Source: Erythroxylum novogranatense (taxonomy: Eukaryota > Streptophyta > Magnoliopsida > Malpighiales > Erythroxylaceae). Taken from it: a stretch of 64,000 nucleotides of DNA. The translations under genes and the position numbers were made by a program. Below, piece by piece: positions 11,727 to 21,514 of this stretch. The notes under the pieces are model-generated. The model was not told the DNA's origin. It was given only the letters and a program-made list of their open reading frames with translations, and searched no databases. Location: assembly GCA_029891385.1 (NCBI GenBank), contig CM057227.1, forward strand, positions 64,233,567 to 64,297,566, written 5' to 3'. Position 1 is the stretch's first letter. Each line of letters begins with the position of its first letter.

Positions 11727-12922
11727 AAACCTATCCATAGGCATAAGAGTGGTCTCAAACCCATGCATGGGCATGAGAGTGGATTTGGTTGCACTATCAT
11801 GAGACATATTAGTGCTTCATTCTTCATTGTTTTTTCATTTCCTTGTCTTCATCTTTCTTTTAATCTTCTTCTTCCTTCTCCATAAAGATAAGTGAGTGTA
11901 AATGTTCGAAAAACAACTGAAATATAGTACTTTTGACTCACTTTAGCTCTTTCTCTTTTGAATTGTACCAAACACCATAAATGAGTCAAAGTGAGTATCC
12001 TAAGCACTTTCCTAGCATAATCACTATGTGCTATGAAATGAATTCATAATCAATTAAGCACATATCAAGCTTACGTGTTTTTTTCTTAATTTAATAAGAT
12101 TAAAAGACTTCTCTAGAGCCTAAGGTATAAAAGCTTATATATTTTTATTTATTTAGGGCGTTTAAGAGATTTCTCCTAGATTTGAGGCTTATAGGTTTTT
12201 AACCTAAGGTATACATGTCTGTATGAAATAAGGACTTAAAAATACTTTCCTTAACCTTAATTATATACATGTACTTGTTTTATCTTAAGTTAGAGAGCTA
12301 AAGATACAATATAGACCTAAAGCCTTCTGGTTTGCAAGTTTTTTCTTAAGTTAGAGAGTCAAAAAGGCTTCTTCTAGACCTAAGAATTAAGGTTTATATG
12401 TTTTATTAATTAATTCCTTTTGTATTGAAATGAGTCAATTTATTTAATTTTAAAATACACATATCCACTACATACACCCTTATACTGTACATAAATGTAT
12501 ATACACATATAAATATACAAACATATATACATAAGTATATGGCTCCTATCTAATGGTAATACTTTCCTACATGAGCTATCATTTTTCTTATAGTTCCTTA
12601 TTTATATGGGATATTGAATCTTTGTAATCTCCCTTTATAATCATATGAATTATCTTTTAAGTAGGATGTAGTTTCCTATTTGGTTACCTTGTCCTTAATC
12701 TTTATAGGGGATTCCATCTTGGCCCTTACCTGATGTAATCTTTATTGTTTTCCTTTAGAAAATGATTTAACTTCCCTTGTTTCCTCAATTCATTAACCAA
12801 TCTTTTTAAAATTTCTACAATACTTGATATCATGTTAAAAATCTCAGTGAAAATGAAAATATAAATTCTTATCCCTTTTGTTAGAGTTGGTAGCCTTTTT
12901 TTTGTTTCTTAGCCATGTCATA
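11727..12922. other. Unassigned repeat-derived sequence
   Basis: No coding frame is recognised. Close to the left end an imperfect duplication of about 33 bp is visible (near 11730 and 11763, around GGCATAAGAGTGG and GGCATGAGAGTGG). From 12060 to 12420 several degenerate copies of phrases such as TTAAGTTAGAGAG and CTAGACCTAAG recur. The stretch 12470-12540 is rich in ATACATATA. After removing element C it would continue at 26522, so it may be outer LTR sequence of Athila-1, but I have no second copy to prove that. Confidence 0.4.
12918..12922. repeat. Target-site duplication TCATA, left of element C
   Basis: TCATA here and at 26517-26521 flank element C exactly at its TGTTGG... and ...CCAACA ends. 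This shows that the outer end of its LTR is at 12923, not at the inner TGTTGGGACC at 13018. Confidence 0.85.
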
Positions 12923-13001
12923 TGTTGGATCCCGTTACCGGAACCCAACTACTTAAACAGATTCCCTCCTACGTACGCATGATTCCTTATAAACTCTTCT
13001 T

Positions 13002-13017
13002 GCTCTGATACCATCTA
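13002..13017 (-). promoter_or_regulatory. PBS-like sequence embedded in the element C 3' LTR
   Basis: The minus strand reads ...GGGTCCCAACA (ending at 13018), then TAGA, then TGGTATCAGAGC (13013-13002). That is an LTR end followed at the normal distance by a 12-base tRNA-Met primer-binding site. Yet the true LTR end is 95 bases further on, at 12923. The second LTR has the identical arrangement at 22223-22239. Confidence 0.8.
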
Positions 13018-14494
13018 TGTTGGGACCCGATCCGGGAACCGGATCCCAACCGGCAAAGCAGAACGAAGGACACCGAAGCGGAATCAAAGCAGCAGCAAAG
13101 CGAATGCGGAAGCGAACAAAAATACGAAATATCGAAGCGGAAACAAAAAGGCCAAACAACCAACGAAACCGAAAACGGAAGCAAATCGGAATCGAATAAC
13201 AAAGCGGATAGAACGAAATCGAAGCATAAAGCGAAAACGGATCAAACACTTAACTAAACGGATTCGACATCCGACAACAATTTTCAAAGGAAACGATCGA
13301 ATGAACATAGTCGCGTTGGAAACCCTAAGACGTTCCAAAATCCGGTATAATTTTTTTTTCTTTTCTTTTCTTATTCTCATTTCTTTTCTCGTTACTCAAT
13401 CACATACAACGTCATACACAATCCATACAGTCATACACAATCTTATATCCTTTTTCTTGGAAATTCTTTCTCATGCAAACTCTCAAAACTAACCATATTC
13501 TTACACATTGGTATTAATCCCAAAAATCATATTCATCCTAATTTTTATCAAAATTTCGGCAGCATAACGACTGCCTTTTCCTAACCCAAACCTGCAAGGG
13601 TAAAGAAATACACTTCTATAATCCCAAACACAGCTCAAAATCATCGGACTCTCCCGTCCGAAATTCGAACACCAGCAAAACGCAAACCTAAATCTAATAC
13701 TTCCATAATTCTCAATTCAATACCAAACTCAGAATTCAATCAAATTCCCAAATCAATCATACATATATATTCCCAAATTATCCATAATTTCATATACAAA
13801 TTTCACAATCATTCACAATTCTCAACCTTATACACAAATGCATTGTTCCCCAACTTATCTAAAGTTATAAACATACTCATACTCAAGATCCAAATTACTC
13901 AAAAGCTAACGTATTCAAAAGTCGAAATTGACGTCTTCACATTCTTTCATCCGATCTCCTGCTCGAAACCTGGAGATGAGGATGAAAGGGGGGTGAGCTC
14001 GGAAGCTCGTGGATAACACATTTATAAAATGACAAATAAGCAGAAAACATTTCTTTATAAACTTTTTGCCAAAAGGGCTAATATTTCAAACTTTTCAACT
14101 TTGGAATATTTCTCTCAAACTCTTTCCAATTTTCCCAAACTTCTCATAAAATCTCATTTTCTCATTTTCAAAATTCTCAATTCTTCATAAATATGAATGC
14201 AACATAATTTCAATTTTCATTTCTCACTTTATAAACATGAATGCAAAACATAGAAACAAATCAAAACACATAACATATCGAAATGGTCCAGCTAGGTCCA
14301 AGCAGAGCGTCTTGCATGGTCCGCATAATGGTCTGTGCGATCGTGAAACGAAACGTACTACACTTTTCCGCATTGCGGTCCAGTTAGCCGTGAAGGAGTC
14401 CGAAATCGAAGCTCCGTGCCACTAGCGGGCAGCCTGGAGAAGGCTATACACATAGAGACAGCGCTGACTCACCAAAGGACCTACCGAACCCACA

Positions 14495-14499
14495 TAACA
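14495..14499. repeat. Target-site duplication TAACA of solo LTR B
   Basis: TAACA here and at 18729-18733. In the undisturbed sister LTR of element C (near 23714-23722) the sequence runs through as CACATAACACATATCG with one TAACA, confirming the insertion point. Confidence 0.92.
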
Positions 14500-16080
14500 T
14501 GTAACATCCCACCCCCTCCTGGAATGGTAAAATAGTAAAATTGGCATAGGATGAGATTGATAAGGAATAAGTATTACTGTTCGTGCATAATAGGATTGAT
14601 ACACAGTATCAATCGTGTACATGGAATTACGGTAAATGCATTCATGACATTCCCGGTAATTGGGCCTAACGGTATTTTATTGTGATTAACGTGGTTATGG
14701 GATTTGAAAAATTATTCTGAGTGCGCTATTTAGCGTTTTCGAATTTTTTGGGATTTATAAGAATTTTTCTGGAATTTTCCTAGAAAATTCCTGACCGCAA
14801 AATCGCGGTGGTAGCCTAAACATGTTTTGGGGTAAAAAAAGGTGATCTTCGTGTCTGAAAAATCATTTGGAGTGCACTGTTACTTGTTTTATAATTTTAG
14901 GGAATTTCATTAATTCTCAAAAAAATAATTCGGGGAAATTCCAGGAAAGTCCCGGACCGGATAAAATCGCCAAGTGGCGAACCGGTTGATTTTTGGTAGC
15001 GAAAATTCCTACCCAATGATACTGTATTATTGGGTATATTATTTTGGGACTGAAAGTAGGATCATTGGGAGTAATTGGAGTAGAATTTTGGATCTGGATT
15101 AAATAAGTATAATTTGACTTTTCTTTGAATTTGAAACCAATCAAATTTTGCCATTTAAAAGCAACATTAGTGCACCCTCTCATTGCTCTCTCGGACATGT
15201 GTTGAAAGAAGGAAGGAAAGATGATTTTGTGCCTTATGTATAGCCATCCGAAACACACAAACCCAAACTTGATTTAAACCATCGATTTTTTTTTACTCTT
15301 CTCTCACTCTTCTCCATAACTTCAAGCTACCATCTTTGATTCCATCAAAGCTAGATGATGATGAGTTTGGTATATGCTTGAGAAGGAAAGGAGGTTGGTA
15401 TTTTGGTGTGGAAGTTAGAAGTTGGTTGTTGAAGGTTTGAAGGAGGTTTGAATTAGGTAAGTTGTTATTTAAGGTTTGAGTTTTAAATGTTGTTTTACAT
15501 GGAATTAAATGTCATGATAGTATGGGGTAGTTAATATAAGGATTTAAAGCATGTATAAGGTTCATGTAGACATTAAAGTGTTGATTATTATGATTTAAAG
15601 TAAGGGCATAAAGCTAAGTGATGACTGAATTGAAAGTAATGATATGGTTTGATTTTGAATTGATTATGGATAATTAATTGAGTATCTGAATTGAGGAATT
15701 TAATGCTGTAAATTTTCAGTATTAACCCTAGTATATGTGTGACTGGAGTAATATTTAATTTGTATTTATTGTGATGTTTACTGATGTGAAAAGGTATTGG
15801 GAGTGGTTGAACTAAGGTTAACCTTAGATCTGGAAAATTGGAAGTATAATTGATGTTACTGTTTTATTCATGACTTATTGTGTAGAAATGCAAATGAGGT
15901 AAGGTTAGTGGCCACTGAAACTTTGGACTGTTGGCTTCAATTTAGTGTGAAATAGGTGTTGTTGAATTTCATTGATAGAAGGGTGAATGTTTGCATGGAA
16001 AGTTACTGTTCTATTGCCTGTGAACAGTAACCGCAACCATGACATCTGAGTTTTGTTGATTTTTATGAATTAATTGAGAT

Positions 16081-16960
16081 GGAATTAGGGAAAATGATCT
16101 TCATGGAAGTTGCAGAATATTTGATTATCTTTCCATTGCTACTGATCTTGTTATTTTTGGAATTATATATTGGGAGATATGAATTGATTACTAATGACTG
16201 GTTTTGAGCATTTTGGATGAAACCTAGTTTAAGTGTGATTTTTGTGAGTTTACTGATTGGAGGCAATTTTAACATTTTAAGTGGACTGAATTGGTGTGAG
16301 TGAGCTTCTGAAAAGTTGTAGAGGAAAAGATTACCTTGAAAATGACATATGGTTTGTAATTTTTAGAAGTCAGAATTGGGAGTTATGATTTTTCAAAAGT
16401 GAACCCTACATTAGGTTATGAGTGGCTGAGCATAACAGAAACTTCCTTAACAGTTTTGAAATTGTTAGAGATAGAATTGGATGTTGAGTGCTTCATAAAA
16501 ATTGAAGTTTGAGATGTCATCTTTACAAGGATATAAAGTTCTGATTTTATTGACTTATATACTGGAAGTTATGCTTCTTGTAAGATTACTGCCCAAAGTG
16601 AAGGATTTCAGGGACAGTGAAATTGAATGAATTAATTGACTAGCTTAGCAATAGAATTTGATTTTGGGTTGTTCATGAAAGTTGTAGAGGACATTGTGAA
16701 CTTATTGACCATATTTTTGTGGTAATTTATTTCTGAAGAATAAGTGAGTTATGAAATTGTAAATGTACTGCTCTGTGTTGATGGAAATTGAGTAGGCAGA
16801 AGGTTTGATGGATTATTTGACACCCTTAGGGTTGGAATTGATTTTTATGGTCTTCTTGAGAGTTGTAGAGCTTTTCATAAGCTTTCCAATGAGGTATAGT
16901 GGGCATTTTTCTGATTTATGTGCTAAAAGTTAGAGTAGTTGGAAATTAGGAATTGAAAGC
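16081..16960 (+). repeat. Degenerate ~180-200 bp tandem array in LTR B
   Basis: Five diverged units aligned on a TTCATGAAAGTTGTAGA-like core at about 16103, 16306, 16491, 16672 and 16851, giving spacings near 203, 185, 181 and 179 bp. Each unit carries, in the same order, a GGAATTGGAT-like start, the core, a CTTTCCAATG-like word and an AGTTATGA-like end. Similarity is too low for a simple dot plot at high stringency, but the order and spacing are consistent. Confidence 0.65.
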
Positions 16961-16992
16961 TGGAAAAAAAAAAGGGGCAAGGTAGTAGGAAG

Positions 16993-17170
16993 GAACTCGA
17001 GGCTCGCGAGGGCGACGTCCGCCTCGCGGAGGCGAGACAGCTAGCCTTCTCGCGAGGGCGACGCTTCGTCTCGCGAGGGCGAAAACAGATGGACTGGTCG
17101 CGAGGCGCGCCTCGCCTCGCGATTTAAATGAGGCGATCCGCCTCGCGGCGGCGTCTCGCCCATGAGGCGT
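16993..17170. repeat. CpG-rich repeat island in LTR B
   Basis: Repeated CTCGCGAGGGCGAC and CGCCTCGCGGAGGCG words, many self-complementary, in an otherwise AT-rich LTR. It directly follows the ~185-bp array and precedes the CCGTCCGACGTCCGATTGA block. The word set differs from those in A, C, D and F. Confidence 0.82.
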
Positions 17171-17628
17171 AGCATGGACGATCTTGTTTTGATTATTTTT
17201 TTGTATTAAATGGTCCGTTTGTTCTTTTGTCAATTTCTTTCCCGTCCGACGTCCGATTGACCTGATTCCAGAGGCATCGGATTCGTTGAATATTTAATTT
17301 CATATTATGAGAAACGGGAATTTTAGACGGAATTTGACGTAGCCCTATCGATTTTAACTTGTAAACACTGCTTTATTTAATTGGGGACCTATAGAGATCC
17401 GAATTGCGCACCGTCAGCGCCTATAGATTTCTAATTTTTCATAGAATTTTTAGTATGGGAAAATATTGAATTAGGACCGGGATTGCCATGAACATGCATA
17501 TCTCATCAACATGAGCACAAATTTCATATTTAGTGACTCGTACTTTTTCTGATTCATATAGAGGTCCAATTGGAGCGTCGATTGACCGACGTCACAGAGG
17601 TTTTTCGGCATTAGCTCGGAAATAATAG

Positions 17629-18309
17629 GTGAGTAACCTAGTTGGTTTCTCAAATTTCTGGTTGTTTACATGCTCAACGTGAATTACGTGCAAAGATGAA
17701 TTGTATGATTTCTGGCATGTATAAAAGTGGATGATTGCATGTTTAATGGTTTTACTGTACTGAATGACACTGAACACTGCTATACTGGGCTTTATAGCCA
17801 TATTGTGGACTGACTAATACACTGGGCTTTATAGCCATATTGTGGATTTACTGATACACTGGGCTTTATAGCCAACATCGATAGTTACTAAATACCGCAT
17901 CGCATGCATAATTGTATGATCGATAATGGGCGTGCCCCAGTTGCTATTTTCTTGATAAGAGCTTGAGCTCTCATACTGCATCTTGACCGCCACGAGCCCG
18001 AGGGAGAAATCTCGACGCATCCCCACCGAACATCGACCGAGCACTTGGGCACAATCTCAAAAAGCGGAAAGAGTCACATATGCATTGCATTTGCACAAAT
18101 GACCGCTTCATGACATATCTTGCTTTCATAATGGTATGAATTATCGTGAATGGTTTCATATTCTTGGACATTGTTATTAATCGCCATCGTAATTGATTAT
18201 TCTTGATCGTCTTTACGCCATGGGCGTAATGCATGATTTGAGTGAACCATCGATGATGGTTTCTCACTGAGTTCGCAAAACTCACCCAAAATTTGCATCT
18301 ATTTTTCAG
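17629..18309 (+). promoter_or_regulatory. Intron-like interval in LTR B
   Basis: Donor-like AG/GTGAGTAACCTAGTTGG at the left and acceptor-like CTATTTTTCAG/GTCCTG at the right, 681 bp. Both flanks match those in element A and B2. Splicing is inferred, not shown. Confidence 0.45.
17784..17875 (+). repeat. 37-bp tandem repeats with GGCTTTATAGCC hairpin
   Basis: ACTGGGCTTTATAGCC begins at 17784, 17821 and 17858, exactly 37 bp apart. GGCT...AGCC can form a short stem. The last unit is partial. Confidence 0.88.
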
Positions 18310-18644
18310 GTCCTGAAGAATACCGGTTGACACGGAGTATATCTCTCGTAGACGAGTAAAGGTTAGAGGTCGGGATCGGTTAGTATCGCATTAGTGTTTT
18401 AGTAAATTGTATTCATAATCATCGTATAACAAGGCTTTATATTTTTTACTGAGCCATTGTGGTATTAATGTTTTACTGCATTGACTGATTGTAATTATTA
18501 CTGGATGACTGTAATAACTGAAACGGGTTTATCTTGAATACGGATTTTATTTACTTACTGTGTTTGCCGTGTGAACGCGGAGTTAATGGCTCCAAAAAGA
18601 AAAGAATGAAAAAAAAAAGTGTGTACTGAATTTTAAATCGACTG

Positions 18645-18728
18645 ATGTAGTACGCCACCCTCGTGGGACACGGACTTGGATATCACCAACGATATCGGGT
18701 TCGGGTCTTACGGGAGTGGGGTGTTACA
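18645..18728 (+). repeat. Conserved LTR 3' end block of family B
   Basis: Runs from GTAGTACGCCACCCTCGTGG through GATATCACCAACGATATC (a GATATC inverted repeat) to CGGGAGTGGGGTGTTACA. Diverged versions end the LTRs of A (2753-2842), B2 (55187-55270) and F (40920-41003, minus), though much of the rest of those LTRs does not align. Confidence 0.8.
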
Positions 18729-20589
18729 TAACACATATCGAAAACGGAAATTCAAATTGCCCGAAGGCACTTTCCAAAATGTTACTTTTCTAACATTATT
18801 TCATCAACTTAAAACAATCTCACAAATTCACACATATCAGATAATTCAATTAATTCAATCAATCAAGAATTGCAACAATATGCATAACTTGTCAATGCAT
18901 ACACAACAAATGCATTTTCAGAAATTTCTATCAATTTATCAAATCAGCTTATAATAATTTTTCAGAAAACCTTCGGAAATCAAAATTTCAAACTTTTAAT
19001 CAATTCGTATTTTCAAACATTTACAAACAATAATTTATCAAAATCCAAACTTTTGCTTTCTTTCATTTTTTTGAAAATTCGTATATTGCCTATAAATCAA
19101 AATATAAATATGCTACCCACCTCGAAATGACGCTAGAAGCTTGTCCAAATAGTCAATTCTCCAAATTCTTTCTTCTTTCTTCTATTTAAAAATTGACCTA
19201 AGCCATAAAATCCAAAATTCACATCATAAATTGCGAAATTCCCAAATCTTAAAATTGGCCTAAACCAATTTATCCCAATTCAATATCATAAAATACAAAT
19301 TCTTCGAAATTGATTTCAAATATCATCAATCCATCATATTTCCTATAATTCTACACCAAAATATCTCAAAATTCTCAATCATAAAATTAAGCCTAAACCT
19401 TAATCAATTTTTCATCCAAAATTAAACACAACCTAAAGCATATACTTCAAAATTAACTTCATATAACACATACCCAAGTCCTTTTTCACAATTCTAAACC
19501 AAAATTCACCAAAAACTCAAAGTTTAAAATTTTCTCTTACCTCTTTTCTTCTCCAAATTCGAATTTTTTTTGGCTTGGAAGGAAGCTCTTGTGCTCCTCT
19601 ACCTTTTTCCTCTTGAAATCTACTCAAAAATCCAAAAAAAAACAAGTAGAAAAATTGAAACAAAGCTTTCTCTCTCTTCTTTTCTCCATACGAAACCTCT
19701 TCATTCTTCTTCTTCTTATTTCTCTCTTCTTTTCTCTGGAAATATCGAGCTTCTTCCACTTAAAACGATACTCACATCTGTCTTTTTATTTATTCAAAGT
19801 GCCTAGTCATTAATTGAGGGTCAAATGGCCAAAATGCCCTTACATTCATTTTTTAGTCATGCTTACTTGCGGGTCGATTCGCACTATCGAGTTGAAGGAA
19901 TTTATTAAAACTTCCTTCTCGAGAAATGTTCCTCTCAATCATACGAATCCAACGCCACCGACCGCGCTCAATTCCGATCACTACATCAAAAGTTATGCGC
20001 AAAACAGTTCGGGAATATCCATATTCTAACACATTTCCATGTACGATTATTTCCGTCCAAAATTTCACATTCTTAATCCCAGAATTGAAACTCGATGTCT
20101 TCATAAAAATTGTAGCCTCATGTCTCTAGTTTAATTCAAAACAAGAATCGCCTCATTTCGATTCCCAGATCAGAACGTTATACTCAAATTACTCACAGGT
20201 GTTCCCAATCCAAAAATTACACCCCAATCCGAACTTAAATTCAAAAATTAAAAGTCCTAAGGGCAAAATTGACATTTCATGTATTCATATGATTTGTAGC
20301 CCCTTGTCTTATATTTATTTCGCCTCAAGAATCGCTTCAATCGGATCTCTACAGATCCCGAATTTCACAAAACATCGAATCATGCTCGGAAAATTTCCCG
20401 ACTCACTTTGATTAAATTAATCACCATTAATTTAATCTCAAAGTTCACAAATTTCTTATAAAATGAAATTCATTGTCTTAGTAATCCAACGCAAAAAGAA
20501 TCAACTCAATCGGATGTCGGACGGAAAGATATAAGCAAAATAGTGAACAAAGGTCGAATTTGTGAAAGGAAACTAACAAAGGAGTCAAA

Positions 20590-20840
20590 AGCGGCGCGTA
20601 TTGAAGAAACAAAACGGCGTCGTTCAAGCAAAACGCCAGCGTAGGCGGCGAAGACGCGATCGCTGGCGACCGCGTCGCCTAGCGACGCGAGCGAATGCTC
20701 GCCATCGCTATGGCGATCTGTCGTCGCCGTGTGCGACGGCGGGGACATTCGCCATCGCTATGGCGATACGCGTCGCCGTAGCGACAGCGGCTGGACGCTC
20801 GCCATCGCTATGGCGATACGAGTCGCCCTAGCGACGGGGA
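20590..20840 (-). repeat. CpG-rich 50-bp tandem repeat island, left LTR of C
   Basis: Three units of 50 bp start at about 20697, 20747 and 20797. Each begins with GCTCGCCATCGCTATGGCG or a variant and continues with CGTCGCCGTAGCGACGGCGG. ATCGCTATGGCGAT and GTCGCCGTAGCGAC are near-palindromes. Flanking sequence is AT-rich. Confidence 0.88.
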
Positions 20841-20859
20841 TAAATCATTTTCCTCTTTT

Positions 20860-21420
20860 TTTTTTTTTTCCTCTAAACTTCCAAAATTCATAAATTTTAA
20901 TCCCGAACTCCGATTTTGACAAACTTAGTCTCTATAGAAAGCTTAAAGAAAGCTCTACATCTTTCATGAAGGACATAAAACTCAATTCGACTCCTTGGGA
21001 AGTCCATTTTTCGGTCAAAGATACTATTCTCTATACAAACTTGTAAAAATCATAACTTATTATTCCGAGATCGAAAAATTGCATACTTTATATCGAAATA
21101 AAGATCAAAACAAACCCTTCAATTTTTTATGAAGAACATCAAAGCTCAATTAACCTCTAACTAGATTAATTTCTCAGTCAAAGATTTAATCATAATTAAA
21201 GTCAAACCCTATCAAACATAAACTTTGACCGATCATAACGTTCACTCCCGATATCGAAAAATTGCAAACTTTATGGCTACTGAAAGCTCTTAACATAATC
21301 TACAAGTTTCATGAAGATCACTTTATCAAATTTTGCCTCAAACAAAGTCAACTCTCAAAGTCAAACATTCTCTCTCAAAAGTCAAACTTTCTAAATCCTT
21401 CAAATTTTCACACTTTTCTT
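20860..21420 (-). repeat. Degenerate ~165-185 bp array, left LTR of C
   Basis: TTTCATGAAG-like cores at about 20963, 21127 and 21307. Around each are CTCCGAxxTCGAAAA-like and AACTTTATxxCTAxAGAAAGCT-like words in the same order. On the sense (minus) strand these are TTCATGAAA + TTGTAGA words, as in families B, D and F. Two further cores lie on the other side of the CpG island, near 20096 and 20288. Confidence 0.6.
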
Positions 21421-21514
21421 TCTAATTCTTGCTATTTAGCTTCATTTCACCAACTCATCCACTTGACCATTCATATTACTAACTCAAATTGTCACTCGAG
21501 GTTGGGGTCCAATA

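Larger units (their letters stand above)
14500..18728 (+). mobile_element. Solo LTR of family B inside element C
   Basis: 4,229 bp from TGTAACATCCCACC to GGGAGTGGGGTGTTACA, flanked by TAACA duplications, with no PBS or PPT outside, hence a solo LTR. Modules in order: donor-like AG/GTAAGTTG at 15456/15457, degenerate ~185-bp array (16081-16960), CpG-rich island (16993-17170), CCGTCCGACGTCCGATTGA block near 17242, donor-like AG/GTGAGTAACC at 17628/17629, 37-bp tandem repeats (17784-17875), acceptor-like TTTTTCAG ending at 18309, and a conserved 3' end block (18645-18728). B2 (51180-55270) is a diverged relative, and 1-471 a fragment. Confidence 0.93.
12923..21514 (-). mobile_element. Element C, 3' LTR (contains a nested family B solo LTR)
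   Basis: On the minus strand it starts at 21514 (TATTGGACCCCAACC, the second base mutated from TGTTGG) and ends at 12923. It is interrupted at 14500-18728 by a solo LTR. Without that it is collinear with 22146-26516 throughout. The last ~95 bases (12923-13017) contain an older LTR-type end and a PBS-like sequence. Confidence 0.88.

Noticed and set aside
13001..13013. tRNA gene fragment
   Set aside because: Only 12-13 bases match a tRNA 3' end complement, in the place expected for a primer-binding site. There is no tRNA fold on either side. The same holds at 2847 and 36720.
12953..13249. A 98-codon Phe/Arg-rich minus-strand frame, repeated nearly unchanged at 22174-22470
   Set aside because: It is repeated only because it lies in both LTRs of element C. 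It crosses the embedded PBS and the LTR end, and its composition follows the CGAAA-rich base pattern. The matching part of LTR D does not keep the frame.
15178..15258. Possible host exon in LTR B (start of the 113-codon minus-strand frame)
   Set aside because: The frame is antisense in the LTR, has no splice context or known motif, and lies within a TSD-bounded solo LTR.
16081..16960. Centromeric satellite with a ~180-bp period
   Set aside because: Units are strongly diverged, only three to five per LTR, and occur at a fixed position in several LTR families rather than as a long homogeneous array.
17971..18333. A 120-codon minus-strand frame in LTR B
   Set aside because: It lies antisense across the intron-like interval and acceptor of the LTR, shows no known motif, and is not kept in B2 or A.
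19853..20104. An 83-codon minus-strand frame identical in both LTRs of C (also 24837-25088)
   Set aside because: Identity reflects the young LTR pair. The aligned stretch of LTR D (about 48955-49140) has a frameshift from one extra base, so there is no sign of coding selection.
20697..20840. CRISPR-like or satellite array
   Set aside because: The 50-bp units are contiguous without spacers, few in number, and confined to the LTR.
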